The notes beneath the pieces are model-generated. The model did no database searches, was not told where the DNA came from, and was given only the letters and a program-made list of their open reading frames with translations. The position numbers and the translations under genes are program-made. From Nilaparvata lugens (Eukaryota > Arthropoda > Insecta > Hemiptera > Delphacidae): a DNA stretch of 64,000 nucleotides. Each line of letters opens with the position of its first letter. Position 1 is the stretch's first letter. Positions 1-11,000 of this stretch are shown one piece after another. The DNA is taken from positions 35,460,001-35,524,000 of the forward strand of contig NC_052509.1 of the NCBI RefSeq assembly GCF_014356525.2, read 5' to 3'.

Positions 1-1752
1 ATAAATATTTCTATGAGGAGGTAAAGAGCCTTGTTGGTGATGAATTACACAATCAAGATATTATAGAGGATGGTTGCGAGCAAATCGATGGTCGTCAATT
101 TCAATTAAGATCAACTTGTGCCGATGAAGTGATTGAAATTATTGATAGAGTGTGCAATAAACCAAGTGCTGGAGTTGACAATATCCCATGTAGACTAGTT
201 AAAGCCTCAGCGCATATTATAGCTGAACCTTTGTCGTTGATTATTAATAAGTCATTTGAAGAAGGGAAGTTTCCAGAAGCGATTAAAACATCTAAACTGG
301 TCCCAATATATAAAAAGAATGAAAAAGATGTAGTAAGCAACTATAGACCTGTAGCTGTACAATCAGTCTATTCCAAAGTTTTTGAAGTTGCTTATCTGGA
401 CAGATTGATTCCATATTTGGAGCAACACCGATTGATAAGTGGTAGACAATTCGGATTCCGTAAGAAAAAAAGCACAGCAGATGCAATTTTTTCCTTATTA
501 ACTGCAGTGTACGATAAAGTAGATTGTACGGACGAGGTGTACACAATATTCTACGATATGACCAAGGCATTCGATTGTGTTAATCACAGAAGGTTGAAGC
601 TAAAACTTGTCAAGTATGGAATCACAGGAAAACCCTTGGATTGGATAATGACTTACTTGGAAAACCGACAACAACTGGTCACTGTGAGTCACATGGGAAA
701 GGATAATGTTATTCGACATAAATAAGATCACAAGTGCAACAGGATGTTAACATAGGAGTGCCGCAAGGCTCAAATATGGGTCCAGTTCTTTTCCTGCTTT
801 TTTGAATGATCTTCCAACTTCAGTACAAGCGGGGGAGATTTGGATGTTTGCAGATGATGTGTGTCACCTCTTAGTAGACAGGAATTCTTCTGAAGCAATT
901 AAGAAAACGCAACAAGGTTTGAATGAGATGAGTATATGGTGCACAGAAAATAAGCTGGTACTAAACCAAAAGAAAACGTGTGTGATGCAGTTCCATAATG
1001 TTAAGAAAAGAGACTTTAGTCCACGTTTGCGCATTGGTGATCAACACTTGCAATTGAATGAAAATGCCAAATACTTGGGAGTACACATTGCTGACAATCT
1101 ACGTTGGGAAGAACACATTAATAATGTTGCTAAGAGATTAAACGTAGTGTGTTGCCTTGCACGTCGCCTGCAGAAAGTAGTGGACACTGAAGTATTGATG
1201 AAAGTTTATTATGGCTGCTTCCACAGTGTTTTAACATATGGCATCATATTCTGGGGAATTGCACAGAAGCAAAAAGAGTATTCTTACTGCAAAAAAGAAT
1301 AGTCAGAATTATAAGTGGTGCACACTATATTGAACATTGCAAACCAATATTCAGGAAGTTACAAGTGTTAACATTAACGGATGTGTACATACTGGAGTCA
1401 GCGACAACAATCCTGAAATATCCTGATCATTTTGAAAGAAACTCCAGCATTCACCACCACAATACTAGGCAGAGAGGGAACGTCCACATAGATAGACAAC
1501 GGACAACACTAGCCTTGAATAGTACAAGGAATGTAGCCAGCAGGGTGTTTAACAGGCTCCCCTTAGACATAAGGAGGTATAGTGATCCTGCAATCTTCAG
1601 AAAATCTTTGAAGACATATCTGCTGGAAAAGAACTACTATTCCATGAAAGAGTTCTGGGAGGACGTCTGACCTCAAGTTGAATCGGACAAATGACGACCA
1701 CGGCTGCAAAGCTTCCAGTGGGATCATCACAAGTATGCAAGTAAGTAAGTAT
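1..1752 (+). mobile_element. Non-LTR retrotransposon, 3' portion (CR1/Jockey-like)
   Basis: The left edge cuts into ORF2 of a non-LTR retrotransposon whose coding remains run to about 1670. A short 3' untranslated stretch follows and ends in an AAGT-type tail near 1736-1752, as seen in CR1-like LINEs that end in short tandem repeats rather than poly(A). The 5' part, with any ORF1 and endonuclease, lies outside the window. Confidence 0.85.
3..1670 (+). pseudogene. LINE ORF2 reverse transcriptase, broken
   Basis: Three open segments (to 725, 802-1302, 1365-1670) together cover a reverse transcriptase. The first is open from the window edge and has the fingers and palm, including YRPVAV and the catalytic-core block DMTKAFDCVNH. 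The region between contains GVPQGSNMGPVLF in the first frame, then a frameshift at a T-run near 800. The second segment starts just after this and holds the FADDV active-site motif. The third has the typical LINE C-terminus with NTRQRGN and FNRLPLDIR, ending in a YSMKEFW block. A stop at 723-725 and two frame changes make it non-functional. The family is reverse transcriptase of the CR1/Jockey superfamily; the precise clade is not determined. Confidence 0.85.
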
Positions 1753-1767
1753 ATCTCGGAAACTGAA

Positions 1768-2206
1768 GCTGCGTTTACACCGGAGTTAATAACACGAGTT
1801 ATTAACAAAAAGTTAATTACTTGACTGAATCGTCAAAAATTTCTCTTGAAATAGCTCATGTTTCTAACAGGAAATTCCTTGTTATTAACAAGATCTTGTT
1901 ATCAATATAATTGACTTCCATATGATTTCATTTAACGAGAGTATTGATATGATATAACAGCCGGAATAAAAAGCAAAAAATTGTCATCAAATTTGAATTG
2001 AAACATGTGTGTGATCATTATTAACATAACACATTTCCTTTGATCTTTACCGACTCTCGATGGATAATATAGAACTTGTTAATAACAAGGAATTTTCTGT
2101 TGAAAACATGAGTTATCAACTTTTTTCAAGAAAATTTTTGTCGATTCAGTCAAATTGACAACTTTTTATTAATAACTCATGTTGTCAACTCCGGTGTAAA
2201 CGCAAC
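1768..2206. mobile_element. Foldback MITE, GCTGCGTTTACACC family
   Basis: A non-coding palindromic element. The left end GCTGCGTTTACACCGGAGTT is mirrored near 2187-2206, and similarity between the arms continues inward for roughly 150 bp through the ACTCATGTT and CCTTGTTATTAACAAG blocks. Two more copies of the family lie inside the arms of the foldback element at 14.46 and 22.14 kb. The end at 2886-2910 mirrors the left end better than 2206 does, so the unit may be nested and extend to 2910. Confidence 0.7.
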
Positions 2207-2272
2207 TCAACATGATGTTATTGACTTTTGTAACTAGTAGTTCTGTGAACAGTAGACCTCACGCAGTATTCT

Positions 2273-2587
2273 CATCCACAAGTTGTACCTGATTGGAACT
2301 ATAAACCGTATGGAAATACAGCAATAGACTGGCTTCTCCACACATCTGTGCAAAGACCTTAAAGAGATAAGGTCTTGCATCTTTAAGGTCTTTGCATCTG
2401 TGCAATCACTTGTCAGCTGATTTATGATTTCATCCACAAGTTGTACCTGATTGGAACTATAAACCTTATGGAAATACAGCAGTAGACTGGCTTCTCCACA
2501 CATCTGTGCAAAGACCTTAAAGAGATAAGGTCTTGCATCTTTAAGGTCTTTGCATCTGTGCAATCACTTGTCAGCTGATTTATGATG
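2273..2587. repeat. Tandem duplication, unit about 158 bp
   Basis: Two nearly identical head-to-tail copies (2273-2430 and 2431-2587). Each starts at CATCCACAAGTTGTACCTG and carries a small hairpin made of AAGACCTTAAAGAGATAAGGTCTTGCATCTTTAAGGTCTT-type sequence. No coding potential is evident. Confidence 0.9.
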
Positions 2588-2859
2588 AATAATTTTATTC
2601 TATAGTCTGATACTCTAATATTGGCGTATGAAGGAGGGTCCTTTTTCCTTTTATATTATTCTTGAAAAGCAAAATTTCCAAAAACCTTGTCTATACGTCG
2701 ACGCGCAATTAAAAAAGGAACATACCTGTCAAATTTCATGAAAATCTATTACCGCGTTTCACCGTAAATGCGCAACATATACCCATTCAAACATTAAGAG
2801 AAATCCCAAACCGTCGACTTGAATCTTAGACCTCACTTCGCTCGGTCAATTAACCAGTT

Positions 2860-2910
2860 GATAACAGAAATGTTAAAAATTTGTTTTATTAACTCCGGTG
2901 TAAACGCAGC
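2860..2910. mobile_element. Right end of the GCTGCGTTTACACC MITE family
   Basis: The segment ends in TTATTAACTCCGGTGTAAACGCAGC, the exact reverse complement of the element end at 1768. It is either a solo end or the true right terminus of a larger nested copy that starts at 1768. Confidence 0.6.
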
Positions 2911-3700
2911 ATAAGATTTTTACTGGAAATTTGTTGTTGCAAATTATAATAATATGTTGAATCTTTTGGTTTTCCGCAGTTACAGTACAACTTCTGTGAA
3001 ACACTCTGTCACTCTGTATAGTCTATGCTCTATAAATATAATATTACCTATTCATAAAATGAATTTTCATGTTTGATTTCTTTTTTAATTTTTTTTTTAG
3101 TAGGAATGATTTTGGAACTCGGATTATTATAAATATAAGGTATTTATTTAGTATGACTAATAACAAGAAATATACAAACATAAGTAACTTAACCTACAAA
3201 TAAAACATTTTCCTTTCAGACATTATGTAAATAAATAACATATTATCTATAAAGAAACTAAAAAAAAAAAATGCTTCAACTGGTTGAGATTTGGGGCTTT
3301 GCAATTAATCGCCTTCGATATCAGTGGAGTTAAGCTATAATTTTTTTAATTCATCATAGGCTAGTTTTATATGAACAGCAATTGGAAAATCAAAACAAAT
3401 ACTGTACCATAATAAATTAAATCCAATTAAGATTCAAGTAGGCGGTATGTATATTGCTATCTAGGTCTCAACTCCTTATTTGGAAAACTAAAATTGGCCA
3501 TGAACACAACGTTATTTTCTGACAGCTACGTCCCCCACTATCTACCATCCTACTAGTGATGAAACCTACTCAAATAAATTGTGAAAACAGGTGCAATTTC
3601 TGCAATATATATTCACCACAAACACCTATGCAGTCAAGTCTTATGAAAAATGTTTAAAATTTTGACAAATAAAATAGTTATTAATTTTAATAGCTCTTAC
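2911..3700. other. AT-rich non-coding stretch (probable intron)
   Basis: I see no gene, RNA or repeat boundary here. If the exon at 3701-3789 is read correctly, this is the start of the first coding intron of that minus-strand gene. Confidence 0.5.
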
Positions 3701-3789
3701 CCTTGATTCATGTCATGCTCCGTGTCATCTAACCAAACACGAACCTGCATAACATTTCCTTCCCTGCACCAGTGGAAAATATCTTCCAT
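3701..3789 (-). CDS. Ilk: Integrin-linked kinase homologue, first coding exon
   Basis: On the minus strand an ATG at 3789-3787 opens 29 codons plus two bases, followed by a consensus donor (GG|GTAAGAG). The peptide starts [12 protein letters not shown] and continues with [14 protein letters not shown]. This matches, from memory, the conserved N-terminus of animal integrin-linked kinase, which precedes its ankyrin repeats (human: MDDIFTQCREGN, then a WLDNTENDLNQG block). ILK is a focal-adhesion pseudokinase scaffold that binds PINCH and parvin. A pyrimidine-rich acceptor-like sequence ending TTATTACAG lies about 10 bases before the ATG, so a non-coding 5' exon further right is likely. The next exon, expected to begin with a DDHGFSPLHW-like block, is not visible between here and the left edge, so the intron exceeds 3.7 kb and contains the LINE and MITEs. 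Confidence 0.75.
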
Positions 3790-5659
3790 TTTGATATTTT
3801 CTGTAATAAACACAAAAATATTCTATATTCTTGCCAAACCTAAACACTCACATTGACTCAAAACACTTGCAAAAGTCTACAAAAAATAATACGGTAATAT
3901 AATTATGATAAGCAAGTCCACAGAACACTATGACTAAAAAAAACTGGATTCCAATTTAGCAGCACACATATTTCACTTTTTTATGAATGACTGCTTATTT
4001 AAAAAACACAACCGCTACAAAATAAAATTTATTTAAGATAAAACTTTGGCAAAATAAAATTTTGGATATAGACTGTATCTCGTCTACCTCACGACTTGTC
4101 CTGAATCCTGAAACCACGACAACAGAATAGGTACAGAATGGAAACTGTCAATACAACGCCTATCTAACCTATCTAACTTTTTACATGGCACAAAATACTA
4201 TATAGACCAACGAGCTTAAAATAGTATACCATAGAGCGGCTGTTGTGTGCTTTGAGCGCTCTCAATGTGTTACACGGCGAACTAAGGGCAGCCATGACAG
4301 AGAGAGGCAAGAAGAGCCTCTTTTGCCAGCAGCTTCTCTTCGTCCCAGAAACAGAGTAACGACACAGAGAAGGGATCTTCTCTGTGGTAACGGCCAGCAA
4401 CAGTCACAGTTATAACATAGTTATTGAAAAGTATTCTTTGAGTACCTATAGTGAGGTCCATGTTATAATGGTAGTGTACGATTTGCAATGGTGTTGCTAT
4501 TCTTGTCTATCGTTCAACAAATGTGAAAGAGTTAGGGGTTGGTTTTTATTTAGGTTATATTTAATAATGTTTTATTAGGATAGGTTAGGTTTTTGCTTTA
4601 AAATTGCAATATGCTAGAAGGGGCTAGGGTGTAGGTAGAGTTATGTTTTTTGATGTTTCAAAGGTAAAAGGATAGGTTAGGGGGTTAGGATTTTGCTTTG
4701 AACCACATGTTTGTGAACATGTTAATGAAATGAACCACATGTTTGTGAACATGTTCATGAAATGAACCACATGTTTATGTTTTGTTCTAAAGATGACAAA
4801 TAAATCTGACAACTGACAAATTAATTGATCACACATATCATTAATCGACATGTAGCTTAAGCTACCATTATGTTATCTTTTTGCATAAATCACATTTTTC
4901 TCCCGTTCACTCCTTTCACTTACTTAAAACATGCAGGGGATTTAAAACACTTGTAAAAATAATCTAATTCGTGACCTTGGAAAATAGCTGGAGAATTAAT
5001 TGCTTTACAAACTTTTTAAATAATTGGTGAGTGACGAGGAACCCTGATGTCAGAATTATAGTTGGAGAATCAAGGGTTTTGATAGAAATTAATAGTACAA
5101 AATCGATTACTTTTATCAGTAATAACTTCAAATATCAACTTTCATTGAAAACTTGCAATATAATAACTGTAACTAATATAATGTAACTGATATTTGAATA
5201 AGTGCTTTGGCTTTGGGGGATTTTAATGGATTTCATCTATATAGATAATTATCCAACTCCAAAATAAATAATAATTTGCTAAAAATCAATTAATCCTAAA
5301 CACCGAAGACAGCACAATTATTGGAAACAAACCAATATCTATATATAACCTGAGGCATCTCAGGTAACCCTCTATAACCCTATCGATATAGCTATCTCTA
5401 TAACCCTTCAAAATTGAAGTTAGGGAACATAACGAACACAACTAAAAAATCATCAAATTCGGTGCACACATAAAAAAGTTATTGAATGTCGAAATTTGAG
5501 GCTCGTTTTTAATTATATAGATATTAACCAGCTAAAATCATACATTAGTGTGTGTGATAGCTCCCAAATAACCTCAGCTGATATTATGGATGAATGAATG
5601 GAAAAACTGTAGTAATTGCATGCAATGAATTCTTTAGCTGACCAAATGATAAATCATAA
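3790..5659. other. Non-coding stretch upstream of the ILK exon
   Basis: Apart from the short tandem repeat at 4700-4778 I see no supported gene. Open frames here are short and lack family signatures. The segment should contain the promoter and any 5' untranslated exon of the minus-strand gene; a donor-like GAG|GTAGAC on the minus strand near 4100 is a weak candidate. Confidence 0.4.
4700..4778. repeat. 32-bp tandem repeat, about 2.5 copies
   Basis: The unit GAACCACATGTTTGTGAACATGTT plus AATGAAAT/CATGAAAT is repeated at 4700, 4732 and partly at 4764. Each unit includes a palindromic ACATGT core. Confidence 0.85.
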
Positions 5660-5667
5660 CAATTTTT

Positions 5668-6247
5668 GGTACTTGAGTATTAAACGGAGGCCACTATTAC
5701 GAAACGCGCCGCGGCACTTATAGAAGGTTAAATTGTTATAGATGTTGTAGTAGAACTATTCTAGTATTGTTGTGAGTCGAGCGTTATCAGATGGGTCATG
5801 TGTCTACTCGCAAAATCCCCTCCAAGTAGGCCAAGGTCAGGGTCGTTGACCGGAGCGCGGCTTCACACATTTCACGGTAAACCACAAATACAACTTCATG
5901 GACCCTGACACTGGGGCTAGTACGCAATATGTCGAGCGAATGTGGGGCAGTGCAAAGTGGAGAAATAAAAGGCAGCGAGGAACTGCGCGCCATCATTTGG
6001 ATAGCTATTTGGTAGAATACGTGTGGCGATCAGATGTGACTGCTAGCGGCGGCGACGCTTTCAACTCCATCCTGACCGACATTGCTGCGTTCTGGGTTGC
6101 ACAACGTCAGAACCAGGCGTCGGATTAATTCTAAACTTCACCTGTTAATCTATTAAAGTGTGTTCTTTCCAATTATGTAGTTATTTATGGTATCCCGTAC
6201 GAAATATTTCTGTAGGTTAGGTGGCCTCCGTTTAATACTCAAGTACC
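5668..6247. mobile_element. Merlin-type (IS1016-related) DNA transposon, internally deleted
   Basis: A 580-bp element with perfect 27-bp terminal inverted repeats: left 5668-5694 starts GGTACTTGAGTATTAAACGG, right 6221-6247 is its exact complement. It is flanked by the 8-bp direct repeat CAATTTTT (5660-5667 and 6248-6255). An 8-9 bp target duplication is the hallmark of the Merlin superfamily. The interior keeps only the C-terminal part of the transposase, so this copy is non-autonomous. Confidence 0.88.
5862..6128 (+). pseudogene. Merlin/ISXO2-like transposase, C-terminal fragment
   Basis: The frame reads HFTVNHKYNFMDPDTGASTQ, then a VERMWGSAK block and a DSYLVEYVWR block. These match the end of ISXO2/IS1595-type DDE transposases, in which a TGAHTQxIExxWxxxK block carries the last catalytic glutamate (here in QYVERMW) and is followed by SYLxExxWR. 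The N-terminal two thirds, with the first two catalytic residues, are missing between the left inverted repeat and this fragment, so it cannot act alone. The ATG at 5898 is probably an internal methionine; the frame is open upstream. Confidence 0.8.
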
Positions 6248-6255
6248 CAATTTTT

Positions 6256-6651
6256 CCTTATGCACTTCAACGTTATCTTTATATCCTGAAAAAGAACGAA
6301 GGAATGATTCAATTTGTTGTCCAAGAATATGTGTTCAAAGTTTGAAGCTGATTGATCAATTCTTTCTAAAGTTATTGTAGAACATACAAATAGACGGACA
6401 ACGACTTTGTCCCTCAGTAAGTCAAAAGTTAGAACTAGCTAACGCTAGTTCAATAATTATTTTATACAAAACCACTATAAATGAACAAAACATATTCACT
6501 AAGTGTAATAGTGTGAAATAGAGTGGGTATACTGTAGTTGTTTTTTTTGTGTGTCTTATTTTTCAGGTTTTTGATCTGGAATGAACTTTGATTCGTACTT
6601 TCAGATTTTAGTGTGAGAATATTTGACCATGTTTATTGAATTTGCTAACTT
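6256..6651. other. Non-coding spacer
   Basis: AT-rich sequence between the Merlin element and the LTR retrotransposon. I see nothing in it that can be supported as a feature. Confidence 0.5.
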
Positions 6652-6656
6652 GTTGC

Positions 6657-7099
6657 TGGTAATCCCGTCCTGTCCCCAAACCTATGGATTGGGGTACAGT
6701 TAAGATTTAATTCACGAAAACGTCGACAACCCCAAAAGTAAGTCTTTAATTTGCACTAACCTTGGAACTGGCGAGGAAGTGGACTGTATCTCGTGTGTAG
6801 AAGTTACTGCTGACGATATCCTGTCTTTATGTGTAGTCCTATATGATATTGTACATATATCACGAAATGAAACGAGGTAATTAATTGCGTTCAAGCTCGA
6901 ACGCCACGGAACGAAAACGAAAAACGATGCTGACTTCTCGAGCACTATTCTTGAAGTGCTGGGTTGGAAGATAAATGGGGAGGATGAAGGAGGGGTGAGG
7001 GAGAGAGGTTATCTTGCCTCTTTGGGAGAGGGGGAAGGGGAGGAAAGCGCAAACTAATCAGCCCACAATCAAGGCTGCCGATCCCCCGTGAATCCACCA
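6657..7099 (-). repeat. 3' LTR of the BEL/Pao element
   Basis: 443 bp, running TGGTAATCC...TCCACCA on the plus strand, so TG/CA termini in either orientation. On the minus strand the purine-rich GGCGGGCGGAGA (about 7100-7111) lies immediately before it and is the likely polypurine tract. Confidence 0.93.
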
Positions 7100-7265
7100 T
7101 CTCCGCCCGCCTTGGAATGCCCCATTTCCAAGAACATAAACTCAAAAAAAACTAAAATTTAAAAGTAAAAGAAAAACAAAACAACATGCACTGAACGGTA
7201 GGAAAGGAAAAACGAAGGGAAAAGGAATAGGAAAGGAAAACGGAAAACTAGGGGTGTGGGTTAAA

Positions 7266-10200
7266 CTAATAGGGAAGTATGGGGGCAAGTTTCCTAACTG
7301 GCCTAACATACTCACCAGAGTTAGTTTTCACGTGAGCTGAGCGCACAACACCCTTAGCATCACTTATGATTTGGGTGACTCTACCTAATGGGTATGATAA
7401 GGGTGATGAATTGTCCTCTTTAATCCATACTAACTGCCCTACCTGAAGGTTTGTGTCACTCTCAAACCACTTATTCTTCTGTTGAAGAGTGTGGAGGTAT
7501 TCACTCTCCCACCTCTTCCACAATCTCTGAGTGAAGCGATTAACCTTTTCCCAACGAGACAGTCTGTACTCGTTGACATCACTCACGTCAATTTCAGGAA
7601 CCGCCAACAGAGGGCGATGAACAAGGAAATGTCCGGGAGTCAGCGCCTCGTAGTCATCAGGAGATGAAGAGAGCACATACAACGGTCTCGAATTGAGTAT
7701 CGCCTCAATTTTCACCAACAGAGTGGAAAGCTCAACAATAGTTAGGACCGAATTTCCCACTTCACGAAACAAATGGAATTTCATATTTTTAATATTAGAC
7801 TCACAGATTCCATTCATGAAAGGAGCATGTGGAATATTAAAACGAAATTGGATGCTTTTAGATGACATCGCATCACAGACGTTGGATTGATTTTCTGATG
7901 ATCTGAGAAATTCAACAATTTCCTTCAATTGTCGCGCAGCACCTTTGAAATTCGTCCCTTGATCACAGAATATTTCTTTAGGCAATCCACGCCTAGAAAC
8001 AAAACGATGGAGAGTGTTAATAAACTCTTCGGATGAAAGACTTGTAAGCACCTCAATGTGACAAGCTTTTGTTGCCAGACAGACAAACAGTGCAAAGTAT
8101 GCCTTGTATGTACGAGCTTTGGGCCGAATACTCTCTTTGACAGTGAAAGGACCAGCTAGATCGACCGCAGCCTTCAGAAAGGGAGCACTGGGAACAACAC
8201 GAGAGCTGGGAAGATCACCCATGACGGGAGCAACAAGAGTTGCATTGAATAAACGGCAACGAGTACAATTGAAAATCACATTTCTAATAGCACTGTGTGC
8301 TCCAACAATCCAAAAATAACGCTTAATAAGAGCACGCACTATTCTTGGTCCAGCATGAAGATGAGAAATATGATAATACTCAATGAGGAGTTTAGTAAAA
8401 TGACTATCTTTATGTATCAAACAAGGATGCTTGGCTTCATATCCTAAAGCACTATTAACCAATCTGCCACCAACACGAATCACACCATCACAATCCAAGA
8501 ATACAGACAATTTTTGGAAACTCTTATCACAAGGTTTACCTTCTTTCAATAGGTCGAGTTCACGATTGAAATGACACTTTTGAACAATTTTAACACAATA
8601 AATTTGTGCACATTTAAACTCTTGAACACTAAGTGCGCCTGATTCACGACACACACCACTAATTGATGCTTTACTGTTATTCACGAAACGTAAAACATAA
8701 GCACAGGAACGTAACAATCTCATGTATGATGAGAAACGTGTTATCTGAATAACAGCAGTCTCTTCAGTGATATTCAAGACAACACCTTTATTTTGTTTCA
8801 CATCAGGCAGAATTTCAGTAGCAGGGTAAGTCATAGATGACAACGGCCAACATGATAACGAATAAGAACACCACGTTGGAGCATTGAACCAATCTTGCAA
8901 ATTGCACAAGTTTTGGGGAGAAACGCCTCTTGAACCAACGTCGGCAATATTGAAATCAGTACCAATGTGATTCCAATCAGAAATATTAGTCAACTCTAAT
9001 ATTCTCACAACACGATTTGCAACAAACGTTTGCAACTTGTAAGGAGGTATATGCAACCAAGATAAAACAATAGTTGAATCACTGAACAGAAACGTAGATT
9101 GAAGATTGATTTTTTCCAGTGAAGGAAGGACTGAAACATACAATCGCGAAAGCAACAACGCAGCTTGAAGCTCTAATCGAGGAATAGACAGAGTTTTCAA
9201 CGACGCAACTTTAGTTTTAGCTTTCAACAGGAAGCATTTCACCGTAGATTCTGACGACACAACTCTCAAGTAAATACAAGCACAGATTCCTTTCTGCGAT
9301 GCATCGGAAAACCCAAGTATTTGACAAGAAAAAGCATCACCATAAACGCATCGAGGAATTGAAATTGAACTTAGAGCAGGAAGCTCTCTCATCAGCTCGT
9401 TCCAGCATTCGTTGTATTCAACAGGAATCGGCATATCCCAATCGATGTCCAACTTCCACAGCTCTTGTAAAAAACATTTCATTTTGAATATTACTGGAGC
9501 TATGAAACCGAGAGGGTCATACAGACGCGCGATAACGGACAGAACAGTGCGCTTAGAGTTTTTCTTTTGAAACTCTGGAACGGAGACTTTAATATGAAAA
9601 CAATCAGTAGTTGGGTTCCACATTACACCAAGAACTTTCACATTTGAATTAGGCTCATCACTGATATGAAGTGGTACTTGAGTGTTTTCAGAACGAATCA
9701 AATCCAAGAACTCAGGAGAATTACTGCTCCATTTATTCAACTTGATATGAGCACAGTTTAGAAGATTACAAAGTTGTGATTTTATTTCACAGATTTCTTC
9801 CAACGAATTAGCACCTGTGAGAAAATCGTCGTGATATATATCATCACGAATAGCTGCTGCTGCCAACGGAAATTTATCTCCTTCATCTTTCGCCAGTTGA
9901 ATGAGAGCACGTTGAGCAAGAAAACCAGACGGTTTCAAATCATATGTGATTGTTTTGAGCTCATAAACGACAATATCATCGGAAGGATCTTTACGAAACA
10001 ATATGTGAAGGAAAGAACGATCTTCTTCATCAACGAGGATAGCACGATACATTTTCGTAACATCACACGTGAATATGAATGAGTGAAGTCTGAATCTAGT
10101 TAACACATCACATATGTCATTTAACAATTTTGGACCTGAATGAAGAACTTGATTCAACGAAATGTGACTCTTTTTTGCAGACCCATCAAATACAACACGA

Positions 10201-11000
10201 ACCTTTGTTGTAGGTGATGACGGATTGAATACACAAAAATAAGGAATAAAATATTTACCTGGTTTTTTATCAACTTCCATATGATCCAAAAGAAGATACT
10301 CTTCCATAAATGATACGCAATCAGATTTCAAACGAGCATCACACAGCATACGACGCTCCAACGACAGAAAACGATTTAAAGCAACATCATGAGATTCATG
10401 AAACTTGAGTTGATTAGTGTCAACTTTGAAAGGGAGACGAACAACATATCTTCCTTCAGTATCACGCGTGTGAGTTTCAGCAAAATGTTTCTCACAAAAC
10501 TCATCATCGGGACTAGGAAATTTATGATTAGGAATTTCTTCACTTTCCCAAAACTTATGAACCAAGTTATTCAACGAGTTCTCAGAGGTGGGACACGTCA
10601 TTAATGCAGTCAATGACTGATTAAGAAGACCGGAATGATTTGGAAATTCACCCAAAATAATGTCACCAAACACGGTAGGAATCACGCAAAACGAACACTC
10701 TTCACTAGATGAGACTTGACTATGATGACGTAATATTTTGTTGAATAACTGACATCCCAATAGAAGATCAATGGAACGTTGTTCATAGAACACAGGATCA
10801 GCAAGGTTGAATTTTTTCAACTCATTTTGCACTTTTGAACTGAGATAAATAGGGGGCAATGAACCAACTATCTTATCAATCACATAAGCCTCAGCTTCTA
10901 AACGAGGGTGATTTGAGCCCTTAGGTTTCAAAAACATTTCACAACACCAGACGAATTCCCTACACTCGAGGAATTCAAACCAGAGAAATTTTGATGACAA
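7266..11000 (-). CDS. pol: BEL/Pao pol polyprotein (RT, RNase H, integrase)
   Basis: An uninterrupted frame of 1244 codons. In order: an RT with FTCDVTKMYRAI and the active-site motif YHDDFLTGA; a Peptidase_A17-type connection starting RLYDPLGFIAP; RNase H with FSDASQKGICA and FSDSTIVLSWL; an integrase zinc finger (H-H-C-C around HISHLHAG and CTRCRLF); an integrase core with AVDLAGPF, FCDQGTNF and NGICESNIKN, carrying the D, D and E positions; and a C-terminal DUF5641-type domain (WIKEDNSSPLSYPLGRV). The product copies element RNA to DNA and integrates it. The first residues overlap the end of gag in the -1 frame, so the formal start at 11000 is probably not a real initiation site. All catalytic motifs I can identify are present. 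Confidence 0.93.
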   Translation of the reverse strand: MSSKFLWFEFLECREFVWCCEMFLKPKGSNHPRLEAEAYVIDKIVGSLPPIYLSSKVQNELKKFNLADPVFYEQRSIDLLLGCQLFNKILRHHSQVSSSEECSFCVIPTVFGDIILGEFPNHSGLLNQSLTALMTCPTSENSLNNLVHKFWESEEIPNHKFPSPDDEFCEKHFAETHTRDTEGRYVVRLPFKVDTNQLKFHESHDVALNRFLSLERRMLCDARLKSDCVSFMEEYLLLDHMEVDKKPGKYFIPYFCVFNPSSPTTKVRVVFDGSAKKSHISLNQVLHSGPKLLNDICDVLTRFRLHSFIFTCDVTKMYRAILVDEEDRSFLHILFRKDPSDDIVVYELKTITYDLKPSGFLAQRALIQLAKDEGDKFPLAAAAIRDDIYHDDFLTGANSLEEICEIKSQLCNLLNCAHIKLNKWSSNSPEFLDLIRSENTQVPLHISDEPNSNVKVLGVMWNPTTDCFHIKVSVPEFQKKNSKRTVLSVIARLYDPLGFIAPVIFKMKCFLQELWKLDIDWDMPIPVEYNECWNELMRELPALSSISIPRCVYGDAFSCQILGFSDASQKGICACIYLRVVSSESTVKCFLLKAKTKVASLKTLSIPRLELQAALLLSRLYVSVLPSLEKINLQSTFLFSDSTIVLSWLHIPPYKLQTFVANRVVRILELTNISDWNHIGTDFNIADVGSRGVSPQNLCNLQDWFNAPTWCSYSLSCWPLSSMTYPATEILPDVKQNKGVVLNITEETAVIQITRFSSYMRLLRSCAYVLRFVNNSKASISGVCRESGALSVQEFKCAQIYCVKIVQKCHFNRELDLLKEGKPCDKSFQKLSVFLDCDGVIRVGGRLVNSALGYEAKHPCLIHKDSHFTKLLIEYYHISHLHAGPRIVRALIKRYFWIVGAHSAIRNVIFNCTRCRLFNATLVAPVMGDLPSSRVVPSAPFLKAAVDLAGPFTVKESIRPKARTYKAYFALFVCLATKACHIEVLTSLSSEEFINTLHRFVSRRGLPKEIFCDQGTNFKGAARQLKEIVEFLRSSENQSNVCDAMSSKSIQFRFNIPHAPFMNGICESNIKNMKFHLFREVGNSVLTIVELSTLLVKIEAILNSRPLYVLSSSPDDYEALTPGHFLVHRPLLAVPEIDVSDVNEYRLSRWEKVNRFTQRLWKRWESEYLHTLQQKNKWFESDTNLQVGQLVWIKEDNSSPLSYPLGRVTQIISDAKGVVRSAHVKTNSGEYVRPVRKLAPILPY

